Positions 9,150 through 20,757 of a DNA stretch of 64,000 nt are shown here, in pieces; the first letter of the stretch is position 1, and every line of letters begins with the position of its first letter. Below the pieces are notes generated by a model. It saw nothing but the letters and a program-made list of their open reading frames with translations. It made no database searches and was not told the DNA's origin. Source of the DNA: Lumbricus terrestris (taxonomy: Eukaryota > Annelida > Clitellata > Crassiclitellata > Lumbricidae). A program made the translations under genes and the position numbers. The stretch spans positions 25,726,797 to 25,790,796 of the forward strand of contig OX457053.1 of assembly GCA_949752735.1 (NCBI GenBank), in the 5' to 3' direction.

Positions 9150-9960
9150 AAAATAGAAAAATAACTAAAATAAAAATAATTATTTGCCTAATAGCCTACT
9201 AGCTGTGTCATTTTAATTCATGCTTTATCAATGCCATTAATATTCATTAATAACAATTAATAAATAATAATTAATTAATTAATAACAATTAATATTTTAA
9301 AATTAAGTTTTGATTGCTTAAGTAACTGATTAATACAGCTGCTGTTAACTGAATGAATATTTCAGCCAATCAACGTTGTTACTCCAAAACTCTGCCAATT
9401 TCTCATACTTATTCTTTATTTCACTGACAACAAGACAAGATTTTGGACCTCTGATATTTAGTAATTGATTAATTCAGCTGTTAATAACGCGAATTAAAGA
9501 TCAACTAAATTAATTAAAGAAAATGAGAATTGTTGTTTCTTATTGAGAGAATCATTAACAATTACATGGCATAGAAAAGGTAAATAATAATTAGATTCTT
9601 TATCGCAATACCAAATGCACATCTGCCCCTTGGTGTACACATGGGTTAAAGTATGTGGAACGTGAGAGAATGGTGTTTCCACTGCTCTCTAAATGCTTTG
9701 TTTTGTTTCCACTCTTCACCGCGCAACTGAACCCCGGTAACACATGCATTCCAATAAATCTCTACAGAGCTCCCACAGCTCACCCAAACAACCTTAACCA
9801 CTTGGGTGTACATGTACATACATGCAGACATATGTCAAAGATTACTGCTAAGCTTCTTGGAAAATATTTGAGCAGTCATAGAGTAGCCAATAGAAAGTAT
9901 TATGTAAAGAATCATCACTCTTTCAGGAAAATCCATTCTAAGAAACTCATTATGCAAACA
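9150..9960. other. AT-rich intron between cadherin exons 8 and 7
   Basis: Strongly AT-rich, with TTAATTAATAA-type runs at 9240-9310. No gene or classifiable mobile element was recognised. Confidence 0.6.
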
Positions 9961-9965
9961 CATAC

Positions 9966-11067
9966 CCCTCGGAAAATAATAGGAAACAGTTCCATTTGAA
10001 CCGTTATCCGGATCTCTTGCTATCATCTGTACAACTCTGGATCCAGGCTGCTGATTTTCCGCAATGTAGACCAGATTACCGACGTGCTGATCGAACTGCG
10101 GACTGTTATCGTTAACATCAAGAACAGCGACTGTGACGCTAACAGTTGCCGTGCGAGGCGGGGAACCACGGTCAGCAGCCACCACGTTAAATCTGTGCAC
10201 TGCGATTTCCTCGCGGTCCAGTATTTTACTGCTCAGTATTTCCCCGCTACTCGGAATCACGTTGAAGTATTCGTTAGGCGCTTGCAGAGAAAATGTCGGA
10301 TAATTCGGTGAAGCAACGATCCCCACTTCTATAAATCCGATCGTTGTGAGCGGAGGCTGGTTCTCCGTGACTGAAAAATCGTAGACGGTTTGCGAGACTA
10401 AAGGAGCGCCGTCTGAAGGATCTTGAATCGTTACCGTTACATCAACTGGTGATGATGCTCCCACGGGAAATCCATTGTCTGTGGCAACCACTTGGAATAC
10501 AAACTGATCCTGCTGAGAATGATCCAGCATCACTCTACTGGAGATCTGTCCAGAAAACTTATCCATCAGAAAGAGATCGGATAGCGTGACATCGCTGAGG
10601 TAGTAGCTCACATTTACAACACCGTTGCCAAGATCACCGTCGACCGCGCTCACCACGCCAACCGCGGAGTTGGGCGGAAGACGATCGGAAACGGTGAAAC
10701 GATAGTTCTGCGAACCGAAAACCGGGGCGCTGTTGCCGACGCTTACGGTTACTACGGTAACGTTCAGCGTGGCCGATCTGCTCGGCGTGCCTCCGTCAGA
10801 AGCAACCACGGTGACGCTGAACGTGGATGGAAAGTGAACTGGTTTCTGCAGATATATTTCGCCAAAACGTCTGTCAATGAGAAATGTCGACGAGCTGTCT
10901 CCAGTTATGGAGTAGGAAATGAGCGCATTATCTCCGATGTCTTTGTCTGTCGCCTGTGCAATGTAAAGCAGGGAACCAGTATTGATGTTCTCTGGAACTT
11001 CCAGGGTCAGCTGAGATGTGGCAAAAACCGGAGAATTATCGTTGACATCCGTGATTGAAATTAAAAC
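9966..11067 (-). CDS. Cadherin exon 7 (about 3.5 EC repeats)
   Basis: This 1,102-nt exon has its acceptor ATTGTAG ending at 11068 and donor GTATGT at 9960-9965; it enters in phase 0 and leaves in phase 1. I translated it across its full length without a stop. It starts in a canonical calcium linker (DVNDNSPVF) and contains further linkers at GNSAPVF, PSDGAPLV and DVNDNSPQF. Several PEN or TENQ motifs mark strand A of each repeat (VPENINTGS, VTENQPP, AENQQPGS), with LDHSQQD, LDREEIAV and RDPDNGSNG. From this exon onward the calcium-binding linkers become canonical, unlike the N-terminal exons. Confidence 0.92.
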
Positions 11068-11409
11068 CTACAATTTGATGATAATCCGAAATGTAAACAA
11101 AAGTGATATTAAAAGCCACACATGTATGTGACACAAAACAAATCATGCAAAAACGTAACCTTATCTATTTCACTCAATCAATTCTTCCTTCAAAATACCT
11201 ATAATAATAATACATTCACAATCACAGAGCCATTCAAAAACAATTTATAGTTGTAGAGCAGGTCAGGTAGATGTGAGCTTTTATAAATCTGTTGTGGCAG
11301 TTTGATTTCATGGTTTCAGAAGTGCAACATAGATGCCCAATGACATAAGCACATGTACAAAAAGGCAGTGGCGTGATTTTAAGCTAATGTTATTGTCTAT
11401 TGTTTCAAC

Positions 11410-11640
11410 TTGCTTCCCATTTAGCCTCCTTTCTGTCTGCCTGGACTAGTTGGCAGTTGAAAAATTTGACTGTGTGCCAGCTTTCTCCCTTTGGATCTTG
11501 ACCTGGAACTAACTTCCCCTTTGCCCTATTGATTATGCTTTGACTAAGCACCTGAGAATAAGCTGGTTCCCTATACACTTCGCTTCTTGGGCGCTGTAGA
11601 AATTTTGTGGGTATGATTACAATATCAAGCTTCTTTAGTG
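11410..11640 (+). mobile_element. LINE family B 3' tail
   Basis: It contains CACCTGAGAATAAGCTGGTT and TTGGGCGCTGTAGAAATTTT, matching the 3' UTR of the copy at 4690-5110. The coding part is too decayed to read. Confidence 0.6.
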
Positions 11641-11778
11641 GTTGATGATTCTGACAAATGTTTCGCTTTGAATTGGTCACTCACTGATTGACCGCATGTC
11701 CAGTAGACTACTGATCAGGCATGGTCGTCTGCTGGGTAGCATGCAAGCTTTAAAATCAAGTATAAGCTTGCTCATTGT

Positions 11779-11985
11779 GGGGCGCGGTGGTGTAGTGGTG
11801 GCGTCGTTGCCTTGAAGCCGGAAGGTTCGAGGTTCGAATCCACCTCAAGTCGCCACGTATGGACCTTGGGCAAGTCCTTCACTCGCAATTGCTCAGAGCT
11901 TCAGAGTGAAACTCCGATGCAGTGTCTGCTCTGCAGTCTGGAGCGCCTCTGAGTAGACTGCTTGAAGGGGCGCTATAACAAGTGC
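11779..11985 (+). mobile_element. tRNA-derived SINE (family 1)
   Basis: A near full-length copy: head GGGGCGCGGTGGTGTAGTGG, B box GAGGTTCGAATCC, body GAAACTCCGATGCAGTGTC and tail GGAGCGCCTCTGAGTAG..GGGGCGCTATAACAAGTGC. Confidence 0.9.
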
Positions 11986-12059
11986 ACATACAAACACTGA
12001 AACTCTATGTACCCGGCGTGGGCGCTCGCAGCATAGGTCAAGTTGTTCTTGCATATTTC

Positions 12060-12395
12060 ACTTATGCCTTAGATTTCACTTTACTGACCTTACATGGTGA
12101 ATAAGCTGGTGCCGTGCACATAGTTTTGAGCTGGTGCCCTGTTCTTAGCTTTCGAATTGTACTTTAGAAGTTTGAAGTCTAATACAATTACGATTAGACA
12201 TGTAAAATAAATACTAACATACTAACTAACAACCTGGAATGGACTTCCCTTGACTATGCAACACCTCCCAAGCTGTTCTCAATTTCACAAACTGTTGAAG
12301 ACTGGTTTTTTCGCTTGATCTCGGCCGGGAGCGCCTCTGAGTAGGTACCTTGAAGGGCGCTATATAAATTACGATTGATTGATTGATTGATTGAT
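12060..12395 (+). mobile_element. Two adjoining LINE 3' ends (family B then family A)
   Basis: At 12060-12200 a diverged family B tail (GGTGAATAAGCTGGTGCC, ending ACAATTACGATTAG) is followed at 12225-12395 by a family A end. That end reads WNGLP-like (TGGAATGGACTTCCC) and has the tail GGGAGCGCCTCTGAGTAGG..GGGCGCTATATAAATTACG and a (GATT)n terminus. Confidence 0.65.
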
Positions 12396-12502
12396 AAAAA
12401 CAAAGTTGGCATTTGCTGAGGAAAAGGAAACAACTGTCATACTTATTAAGGATCTGAAATTTCCTTTCCTGTAGCTGAAAGGAAGGAATAAATGCTACAT
12501 AC

Positions 12503-12672
12503 CTGTGCAAAGCTGGTTGTGTTAAGGCCGTCCGTTGACTGAGCTTGGATATTAAGTAGAACCGATGACAGGTATTCACGATCTAATTGACCAATGGTCA
12601 AGATCTGACCAGACGAAACATCCAACTGAAACCAAGTGGACGATTCACTCACTAGAACTGTATACTTCACTC
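12503..12672 (-). CDS. Cadherin exon 6 (second half of an EC repeat)
   Basis: The acceptor TTGCAG ends at 12673 and the donor GTATGT is at 12497-12502; the exon enters in phase 1 and exits in phase 0. It encodes VKYTVLVSESS, the FQLDVSSGQI turn and the QLDREY motif characteristic of cadherins, then a strand ending in SFAQ. The next exon supplies the DVNDNSPVF linker, so the junction falls just ahead of the linker. Confidence 0.88.
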
Positions 12673-12919
12673 CTGCAAGATCAGAAAAATACTTCTATAC
12701 AAATCAAGAAACAATAACAAAGAACTATGATGATCCATTCATGGAACTGGCAAGTTATTCGTAAATAAAATAAATAATAATTAATAATGACTTATAAATA
12801 ATAGTAAAATAAAATTTGAAAAAAGGTAATCATGAAAGCAATTGATTTCGATAGATCTCTTGCGGAGCTAATCGTAATCTGGAGTGTGAGTCCTAAGTCT
12901 GAATGATTGAATCCATTCA

Positions 12920-13290
12920 TTATATGCGTTTATATAGCGCCTCTTCAAGGGGCTACTCAGAGGCGCTCCCAACCTCAGCACAGCGAAATAAAACTGTCTT
13001 AAGATGAGAGAGGAAAGCCTGAGAAGGATTTTTTCAAAGAGAGCAGAGGGTCAGAGGAAGACCATTCCAGGTTGAGGGCTCTGCCACCGAGAAAGCACGG
13101 ATCTGCATAGCGGAAGTTCGAGCAAAAGGGACTGAGAGCAGCAGACTTTGTTCAGTCGAATGAATGGAGCGGAAATGGTGAGAACTAAGAGTAGGACTAC
13201 AGATATTGTATTGTATGGTATCTATAAATTTATAAAGCTCCTCTCACCGTGCACACCAATCAGAGGCGCTCCCAGCGCAAAAGACCCAGA
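12920..13290 (-). mobile_element. LINE family A 3' end (reverse), with a second short tail
   Basis: The minus strand gives the ATATAGCGCCTCTTCAAGG-type tail and a C-terminal fragment (CACCGAGAAAGCACGG corresponds to the AFSV motif region). A second short reversed tail (CAGAGGCGCTCCCAGC) lies at about 13225-13290. Confidence 0.65.
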
Positions 13291-13444
13291 GGAACGAAAT
13301 TAGTATTCAGAAAGCGAAAAGATGTGCTTTGGGTACCAGTTAATAACGAAGAACACGTCAATGAAAATAACTGATTCCAAAGTAATTAGAAGCTTAGATG
13401 ATATTTGGTGGAGAACCGGGGGGAGTATAGACCTGTGTACATAC

Positions 13445-13678
13445 TTGCACTGTTCTGCATCTCCACTTTTCCAACCAGTTGACCGCGTGGTGCGTCTTCC
13501 GGAATGCGCATCTCGTAGACCGGTTTCGTAAACCATGGAAATGTTGGTGACGATCTGACGACATCGATTGTGACGTTGGCGTAGATCTCCGACATTAAAC
13601 CTCCCTCGTCCACTGCAACAACTGTCAGGTTGTATCCGGTTGGGTATGATGGGAGAGCCCTTCTGAGCTGGATGTAAC
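13445..13678 (-). CDS. Cadherin exon 5 (EC repeat)
   Basis: A strong acceptor (TTTCTCTAG) ends at 13679, a consensus donor GTATGT is at 13439-13444, and phase is 1 on both sides. The exon completes an EC repeat (YIQLRRALPSY, NLTVVAVDEGG) and opens the next (PVYEMRIPEDAPRGQLVGKV). The linker is SSPTFPWF rather than the calcium motif, although the PEDAPRG motif is intact. It is the same length as exon 4 (234 nt), as expected for one-repeat exons. Confidence 0.88.
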
Positions 13679-13740
13679 CTAGAGAAATTAAATTTGCTAA
13701 CTGATAAAGTTGCATAAAGGAAAGGCAATTGCTTGTGTTC

Positions 13741-14040
13741 AGGGCCGTAGATCTGGCAAAATTGGAGGTGAGTACATGCCAAGGGCAGATACAGAAATTT
13801 TCGAAGGGGGCCAAAATTTTCGGTCTTGGGACAGGGGAAAAATTTCGTCTTGGTAGCCGAAAAATTGGATGACCCTTTTTTTGTCATTTGTCCAATTTCC
13901 AAGAAACAAATACCGCGTTTCAGCCACCAAAATAGTTGAAGACCTTTTTTTAATAGGTTGTTGAAGCCAAATGGGGCCACGTCCCATGCACTTTTTAAAT
14001 GGGGGGCCATGGCCGGATTGACCCCCTGGATCCGCCTCTG
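13741..14040. mobile_element. Probable hAT remnant (only one terminus clear)
   Basis: The right end GGATCCGCCTCTG is the mirror of CAGAGGCGGATCC, seen at the left end of another remnant at 42025. The interior has GATGACCCTTTTTTTGTCAT, the shared hAT core motif. The left terminus and target duplication are not recognisable, so the boundary is approximate. Confidence 0.45.
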
Positions 14041-14049
14041 GTACACGCT

Positions 14050-14476
14050 GCAGTTGCCTGGACCTTTCTGCAGGACATTTTTCCCCCGTATAATATTCAC
14101 AAATATTTTTGAGGTGAGTAGACGCTGTATACCCGCGTATACGCTCGACTAGTCATTGTTGTGTTCAAATAGCTGGTACTATTACTTAGGGGCAGGGTTT
14201 CTTGTAAAGAATATTTAGAGATGCATAGCCCCTTCTTTCTCTTCCCATCCTCCATGGTAAATTAAGTACTCCTAATCTGATGGCAATTACCTTTAAAACT
14301 ATTTTAAGCTGCTTAGAAGTGCTTCTACAACCGCACAAATCCATCTAGAACTGCACAATTTTTGTGTACAACTGCATATTAAAAAATGCGCTGCTTGGGG
14401 TGCAGAATCCAACAGAAAACTTTGGAACTTGAAGCATAAATTTTAAATCTTAAATGAACAACATTCAACTAAAATC

Positions 14477-14538
<62 letters not shown>

Positions 14539-15990
14539 GACAAGTAAGGTCATTCTGGACTAGTTTTTAACTAATAGTTAGTAATGAAGTCTCTGAGGGA
14601 TCCTAAATACCTCGGGGCCAAAGAAATTATAATAATAATAATTAATAAATAAAACTAAAAATAACCAACTAAAATCTCATGTTTAATGTATCCAGAAACA
14701 AGAGTCTGTTGAAGGAATCACAGTTTATCACATGTTAATCTTAGATCTCAAAGACCACAAACTTAAACTGAACTGCTTAAAAATTTGTTCAGAATAAATC
14801 AAAACCAATTCAGTGAACCATGAAGGCATGAAGGAAACTACGGTAAATTCAATCCTGCAACATACTGTATTTCCTTCTCAACCCCTGTGAGACACTAGAA
14901 ACTCAAACCAGCTGCCTGCACATGCAAAAAGTTAGCAATCAGACTGCATGGATGCCACCCATCATATTTCAAACATCATAAAATATATTTACCTCCTGTA
15001 ACAAAGAAAGAGCTGTAGGCCTACAGCCCTACATCTTCATAACGTTAACCTTATGATGATTGATTACACCAGCCCCTGTGCTAAAGAAGCTGTGCTTATA
15101 ATGTCATTTTTCCAGAGAGTGTTCCTCTGGTTTGTGCTTGGTTCCCTACTATTTTTCTTACATCCTTCCCCATTCTTTCTAAGACAATCATTTATGAGAC
15201 AATAGCACACAGTTTTACTATTCGAGAGATATGATTATGATTGACCGCACTTTGAACTCCGACTGCCCACAGAACTCTCATAATTAATTAGCGTTCTTGA
15301 GTTCTTAAGTTCTGAATTAAATTTGACCTGGCAGATCACAGCATTACTCTAGAAGGACTTTCAATCAATTAATCCAGAGGTTCTCAACCAGTGTTTCGCG
15401 ACACACTGGTGTGTCACAAATAGACCGGTGGTGTGTCGCAAAAAATGGTGTGCCGTTGGTGTGTCGCGAAGAATTGGTGTGTCACGAATTTTCACAGCAA
15501 ACGTCCGTCATTCCTGCATTACACTGACTTGCTTACTTCACTAAGCTAGAGAATTGTCCTTAAATGTCTCCAGGTGTTTCTCCACAGTATACGTGGCTAG
15601 ATTTATCAAAACCAGGTATTGACAAGAGGAACACTTAAGTTCACAACAAAGTGATTCACAAGAGGTTCAAGAGATTCACAGAGGTGTGCTAACAAGTCAC
15701 AGTCACATCCAGTAAAGTCAAAAGTAATGTTTTTAAGGAACAATGAATCCTGTGATTAGCAGCTGCTGCTTCGAAAAATCCTGCTGTTATCATGAAACCT
15801 GGGGTCAATTTTGCATCCATATTATGGTCCAGCCAGTAACACTGCCTCCCAGGTTTTTTTATTAATGGAAGTATGAATGACTGTGTGTGCATAGATTTGT
15901 GTGTCTAGGTGTGTGTGTGTGCATGTGTGTGTAAGTAGGTATGTGTATAAGTGTGCATGAAGGTGTGTATATGTATGCGTGTGTGTGTTT
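14050..15990. other. Long intron stretch between cadherin exons 5 and 4
   Basis: It holds an (AAT)n microsatellite at 14476-14537 and, at 15374-15500, a hAT-like single end (CAGAGGTTCTCAACC) followed by repeated TGGTGTGTCGC words. A (TG/CA)-rich stretch lies just before exon 4 at about 15880-15985. No gene was recognised. Confidence 0.55.
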
Positions 15991-16016
15991 GGTGTAGGCA
16001 AGCAGAAACAGCCTAC

Positions 16017-16250
16017 CCGCGGAATCGGATGAGATGTTGAAAACAGTTCCAAAGTTTCCGCTGATGATCTGATACGTAATCTTCCGATTGACGCCACGAT
16101 CGTTCATAGAAGCCTTGACGAGGACAACATTACTTCCTGGCGTCAGATTCTCGGCGATAACAGTTCGATATCGGTTAACGGTGAAGGTTGGTCGGAGGCG
16201 ATTGGATGGAATCAGGCTGAGCTGAACGAGACAGGTTGACTGAAATCCAG
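16017..16250 (-). CDS. Cadherin exon 4 (EC repeat, degenerate linker)
   Basis: The acceptor TTGTAG ends at 16251 and the donor GTAGGC is at 16011-16016. Phase 1 on both sides agrees with the neighbours. The exon begins with the end of one EC repeat (GFQSTCLVQLSLI), passes a degenerate linker (SNRLRPTF), then runs through the first half of the next repeat (IAENLTPGSNVVLVKA, KITYQIISGN, FNISSDSAG). The canonical DxNDN calcium linker is absent here. A TG-rich microsatellite follows directly downstream in the intron. Confidence 0.85.
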
Positions 16251-16319
16251 CTACAATTAACAACACAATGCAGATAAAGATAGTGCTAGTAGGTTTTTTG
16301 ATTTAATATTTAATAATAA

Positions 16320-16466
16320 TAATAATTTCCTTTATTGAACAATCCGGTTGACAGACCGCAACCGGTTACAGTGCACAGTCATGCAATTGAAACAAACCAT
16401 AAGAACACAAATCACAAATCTTAACTAGTTCTACTAACAGAACAGACAGCATGTAATACAAGGGTG

Positions 16467-16533
<67 letters not shown>

Positions 16534-16800
16534 TTTAATGACAAAACCAAGTGACACACCGCACACAGGTACATAAAGAGATATAGAAAATGATATAAAA
16601 AGCATTGAAAATGTCATCTTTAGTAACAGTCATTCAGTTAGATAGGCATGTGAAGATCAGGGGGATGATTTTTCTTCAGCCTACAAAGCACGTCTATCCT
16701 GCAGGGGATTCGGGTATCGAACTCAACTTTGCTGATCTCCATGCCGCTGTGTTATCCAATGCGTCACCAGCCACCCACCCCCCTCCCACAGAGCACCAAA
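16320..16800 (-). mobile_element. Putative tRNA-derived SINE (family 3) carrying a TG microsatellite
   Basis: Reversed, the right end gives a tRNA-like head with B box GAGTTCGATACCC near 16713. The left end CCTTTATTGAACAATCCGGT and a TAACAGAACAGACAGC block match sequence near 27640. A (GT)n array at about 16482-16530 interrupts it. Confidence 0.5.
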
Positions 16801-16909
16801 CAAAGCAATTCGGAGTCACAGGTTCAAATTATTTAAGAAATCGAAAGGAACATTAGGACAGAAATTCTTCAGAGCCAGAGTTGTAGATTTGTGCAACACT
16901 GGTTTGGAT

Positions 16910-17228
16910 CAGTGGTTCCCAACCTTTTTTTTTACTGTAGGGCCACTTTTTCTATGTTGGAGGGCACGAGGGCCACTTTTTCTTAGTTGACATTAGAGGG
17001 CCACAAGGCTAAAATATAATCAACTAAAAGCATATAAAAATTTTATAATTGAATCAAAATAGACTGTTTGATGTTATTTATAGACGTCAAAATAAAATAA
17101 ATTGTAATATAAAATAATTATGTGTTCTATATCCTGTCCAAATTGTCATTTTTTCATATATTTTTGTTAATTCTTTGAGAGATGAGGGCCATTTTTTGGC
17201 CTGGCGGGCCACGGGTTGGGAAACACTG
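16910..17228. mobile_element. hAT element with CAGTGGTTCCC termini
   Basis: Termini are CAGTGGTTCCCAACC and GGTTGGGAAACACTG. The exact 8-bp duplication GTTTGGAT flanks it (16902-16909, 17229-17236). The interior repeats GGGCCACTTTTTCT. A related copy is at 51553-51894. The termini resemble those of hAT-Charlie-type elements. Confidence 0.9.
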
Positions 17229-17773
17229 GTTTGGATGATAGCACTACATGTCTCTGTTGACAAAGTCACAACAATTAGGCAAGGGCGTAACTTTCCTCCA
17301 GAAAGTGGTGGTGACTATTTGTCTGCTCACTAAATTTTCCTTCCCTTCTCTCTACCATCGCCTTCCGGTATGATGAACTCTCCCTCCCCAAATCGAATTG
17401 AGTTTACTTTGTCCGTCACTTTCGGTCACTCGCAAAGTCGCATTGGAACAGTAAGCTACAAGCCGCTACAGTCATGTTTTAATTTTTCTGTTATGAATAT
17501 GATAATAATTATGAACCTTTACAGAAACTCGATTTCAACCTACAACAAAATAGACTACACTTCGTCCAATTATAAAATCAAACTGAAAGAAAGGTCAAGG
17601 CCGTACCTCTGTTTGGAACTGTGGAGCGGGAAAATTTACCACCCCGCTCAAGGTGGAGACTATTGGACCTATGCCTCCGTTAAGAAGTCGTCTGTAGGAC
17701 ATATATTGGGCATACTGAGGTCGGTTACTGAAGGACTAGTTGGCTGAGAAGGACTCTTCGGTGTCACGAGTCT

Positions 17774-18549
17774 CACGACAATTGGTGCAACGACAACTCG
17801 TCTACGAAATATTGGTCCATCGACAAATCATTAGCGAAAAAATGTTCACTGGGATTTTTAGTCGATGGTTCTGGCAGATGAAATAAATGCTGGATTGATG
17901 AACAACGTTTGAGAAATGGAAGCTGGATAAGGGTTCTTTTACAGGCAGCGGCGCCCGCAGACGTACGCAAATAGGTAAGTGCGTACAGCGGCGGATAGAA
18001 AAGTATGTTTTTGGGAAATTTTTGGTCGATGACTAAAAAAAAAAAAAAGGTCATCAGTTTTTTCGGCGGATAGAAAAGGTATGTTTTGGGAAATTTTTGG
18101 TCGATGACTAAAAAAAATCATCAGTTTTTTCGTCGACCGAAAATTTTCCCCTGTTCGCCCCTCCATCGAAAATTTCTGTGCGTACAAGAAAAAATTCCTG
18201 CGGGCGCCGCTGTTTACAGGTGAAATAGAAGCTGGACTTATAAAAAAGAACGCTTGGGAAATAGAAACTGGATGAAGGTTCTTTAACATGTGAAATAGGA
18301 GCTGGATTGATGAAAAAACGTTTAAGAAATGGAAGCTGGGTCAAGGTGTTTTTAGATCTGAGAAGCTGGATGCATGTTGAAGTACATGAATGAAAATCAT
18401 CAATCCAGCTTCCAATTGGGCTAGAAAACCACGAAAATCCTTTCATAAATCCAGCTTGTATTTCATAAATGAAGAGCCTTCATCCACTTTCCATTTCTCA
18501 ATCCGGCTTCTATTTCGGTGGACGAGTTGTCGTTGCGCCAGTTGTCGTG
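17774..18549. mobile_element. MITE with about 29-bp inverted repeats, inside the 2-kb hAT
   Basis: The left end CACGACAATTGGTGCAACGA and the right end (complement of CACGACAACTGGCGCAACGA) both continue into CAACTCGTC. The interior is built of repeated AAATGGAAGCTGGAT units, in both orientations near the right side. A clear target duplication was not found, so the superfamily is open. Confidence 0.65.
17946..18212. mobile_element. hAT-type MITE, innermost layer
   Basis: Termini CAGCGGCGCCCGCAG and CTGCGGGCGCCGCTG are perfect inverted repeats, with an exact 8-bp duplication TTTACAGG (17938-17945, 18213-18220). The interior carries two copies of the GATGACTAAAAAA..TCATCAG core motif. Confidence 0.92.
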
Positions 18550-19334
18550 GAACCTGAGGTGGATGTGGTACGTTGTTCGAGGGGACGAGAATCGAAGAGC
18601 CAAACAGGTGATGTCCTGGATTGCAGGAAGTAGAAGCAAGAGATGACGACCGTGAGAGATCTGTTATAGGGCACCATCAAAGGTCAATTGAGCGTCTGGA
18701 GATGGCATATAGTAGGGAGGCTGAAGAACTTGCGACCATTGGACAGGGTCGATTGGAAGAAGTGCGTTGCCCGATGTGCAGACCTGCACGGGAAGCGACT
18801 AAGTAAGCACGGCTGCGTATAGGTGAGACTGCAAGACGCAACAATAATAATAGGCCAGTAGTGCAAAGGATGTGACAATTGCTATTCTATTCGCCAATAA
18901 TCAAACGATCGAAGTTACGGCCAAGGATAAACTGGAAAATTCAGTCAAATAGTACGCAGTAGGCCTATAGCCTATGCAGTCCTATCAAGTAGCCTATCAA
19001 CTTTGATGCAATGTTTCTTTCTATTCTCACTCGTCTCTATTTCTCTATCTATTTCCTACTCTGCATCTTGATTTTTATTTTTTAGAATGAGTAGACCTAT
19101 AGCCTTAGCGGAAGACAGCCAAATGCTTCTATGCGAAAAAATTATTTTTTGCCAGACCAAAAAGTGGTGGTGAATTTCACCACCACTTTCAAAAGTGGTG
19201 GTGACTGGACACCACCGTCACAATAGAAAGTTACGCCTATGCAATTAGGAAGAAGTTATGAAAATTGGGCTGTAAAGTGCTCCAGGTTAAATTCCAGGTA
19301 GTTCTAACACAGACCCAGCATCTTCTGAGCCTCT

Positions 19335-19535
19335 TAAAACCCTTGTTATGTGATGTGATGGTATGTGATGTTATGTGATGTTATGTGATGCTATGTAATG
19401 TTATGTTGTGTCAATTTATTTGATGTTATGTGATGTTATGTTATGTGACTGTTATGTGATGTTATGTTATGTGACTGTTGTGTGATGTTATGTGATGTTA
19501 TGTGATGTTATGTTATGTGATGTTATGGAGTCCCT
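19335..19535. repeat. TATGTGATGT tandem repeat
   Basis: Imperfect copies of a 10-base word (GTTATGTGAT) with variant spacing. It lies in an intron and shows no coding signal. Confidence 0.85.
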
Positions 19536-19821
19536 AATTAGGGGGATGTTCGTCCATATCAACTAAATTTCTTTCTTCTCTGGTCTTCTTGCAAGTCATA
19601 CCTTTTGTTCTTTCCACAGTGTATCTGGACCACTCCTTCAGTTACTGTGTAGTGGGCATAGTTAGTTTGAAAGAAATGGAAGGTCGATTTTGGTAATTTT
19701 TCTAACATCTAAATCGAAATGATCAAAACAATTCCAAATGACCGCACTTAGATCAATAAATAAATTAATCAGTCAATCAATGATTTTATTGTAGCCAGCC
19801 ACTAATCTGTTTGTTTGTATG

Positions 19822-20030
19822 TGCACTTGTTATAGCACCTCTTCAAGCTCTCTACTCAGAGGCGCTCCCAAATACAGAGCGGACACTGCATTGGAGTTTC
19901 ACGCCGAAGCGCTGAGCAATTGCGAGCGAAGGACTTGTCCAAGGTCCTACGCGGCGACTTGAGGTGGATTCGAACCTACAACCCTCCGGCTGCAAGGTGA
20001 ACAACATACCCACTACACCACTGCGCCCCA
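19822..20030 (-). mobile_element. tRNA-derived SINE (family 1, reverse)
   Basis: Reversed copy: tail GCACTTGTTATAGCACCTC, body GACACTGCATTGGAGTTTCA, B box complement GGTGGATTCGAACC and head complement CACTACACCACTGCGCCCC. Confidence 0.88.
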
Positions 20031-20204
20031 CAAGTAATATGAATTTAGTTGATCAGAGCCCTTCCAAATAATTCATCCTATAGAAGGAGCGCTGTATAAA
20101 TGTAATGCTATTTTATGCTTAGAGATGAATGCTAAGTTGCAGACTTTTGAAAATGAAGTAGTATTTGCTAACAACAATAGACTTTCTTTGGCTAAACAAC
20201 AAAC

Positions 20205-20394
20205 CTTCATTCGTAGCTGTGATGGAAAGATCATAAGCAGGAGCCAAAACTGCATCTATTTCGCCCTTAAGGCAAATTTCTCCAGAGTCCGGGTTAAGGA
20301 TGAACGGCAATGAACTTTGTAAGTCAGATGGCAGTGTGTACTCGATCCGGTCAATTGTCAGCGATGAACAACCAGGGTAGTTACTAACAGAGAT
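20205..20394 (-). CDS. Cadherin exon 3 (EC repeat core)
   Basis: The acceptor TTTCAG ends at 20395 and the donor GTTTGT is at 20199-20204; the exon enters in phase 0 and leaves in phase 1. It encodes the middle of an EC repeat, with the typical pattern ending in a strand (DRIEYTLP), a glycine turn (PDSGEICL) and the YDLSITATNEG strand that matches the usual f-l-V-A-D-G motif. Two cysteines (PGCSS, EICLK) belong to the Cys-rich stretch shared with the neighbouring exons. It joins in frame to exon 4 through a G|CT codon. Confidence 0.85.
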
Positions 20395-20452
20395 CTGAAA
20401 CACAGACATTTTGAATAGATGATGCAAAGCCAAACAAGTACATGATTTATGA

Positions 20453-20757
20453 GGTGACAGGACAATTACCCCCCCCCCCGACAATTACCCCGGACAATTA
20501 CCCCCTGGATAATTACCCTTTAGGACAATTACCCCCTCCCTCATGCTGAATGTATGTATGACTACAGTATACAGAAGTATGTGTGTATCTATGTATATTT
20601 GCATGCATGTATGTGCAAATATATGTATATGTATGTATGCATGGGGGAAATTGTCCGGGAGTAATTGTCCTATGGGGTAATTGTCCTATGGGGTAATTGT
20701 CCGGGTGTAATTGTCCGGGGGGAGTAATTGTCCGGGGGATAATTATCCTAGAACCTA
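20453..20757. mobile_element. Inverted-repeat element built of GGACAATTACCCC words
   Basis: The left arm is a tandem of GGACAATTACCCC units and the right arm a tandem of the complement (GGGGTAATTGTCC). They are separated by a TGTATG-rich spacer. Outer ends are GGTGACAGGACAATTA and ATAATTATCCTAGAACC. The word TATGA flanks both ends. Related arrays are at 46170-46530. Confidence 0.65.

Larger units (their letters stand above)
17280..19241. mobile_element. 2-kb hAT element containing nested insertions
   Basis: The left end CAAGGGCGTAACTTTC and right end GAAAGTTACGCCTATG are inverted repeats. The 8-bp duplication CAATTAGG is exact on both sides (17272-17279, 19242-19249). GTGGTGGTGACT sub-terminal repeats occur at both ends. 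The interior includes an unassigned short plus-strand frame (18621-18806, ending VRCPMCRPAREATK) that may be a decayed coding remnant. Two further elements are nested within. Confidence 0.88.

Noticed and set aside
11779..11852. Functional tRNA gene
   Set aside because: A and B boxes are present, but the sequence continues into a SINE body and tail found in many copies, with no proper acceptor-stem closure.
13300..14100. 266-codon minus-strand frame as an alternative gene
   Set aside because: It overlaps the well-supported cadherin exon 5 in another frame and extends through a hAT remnant.
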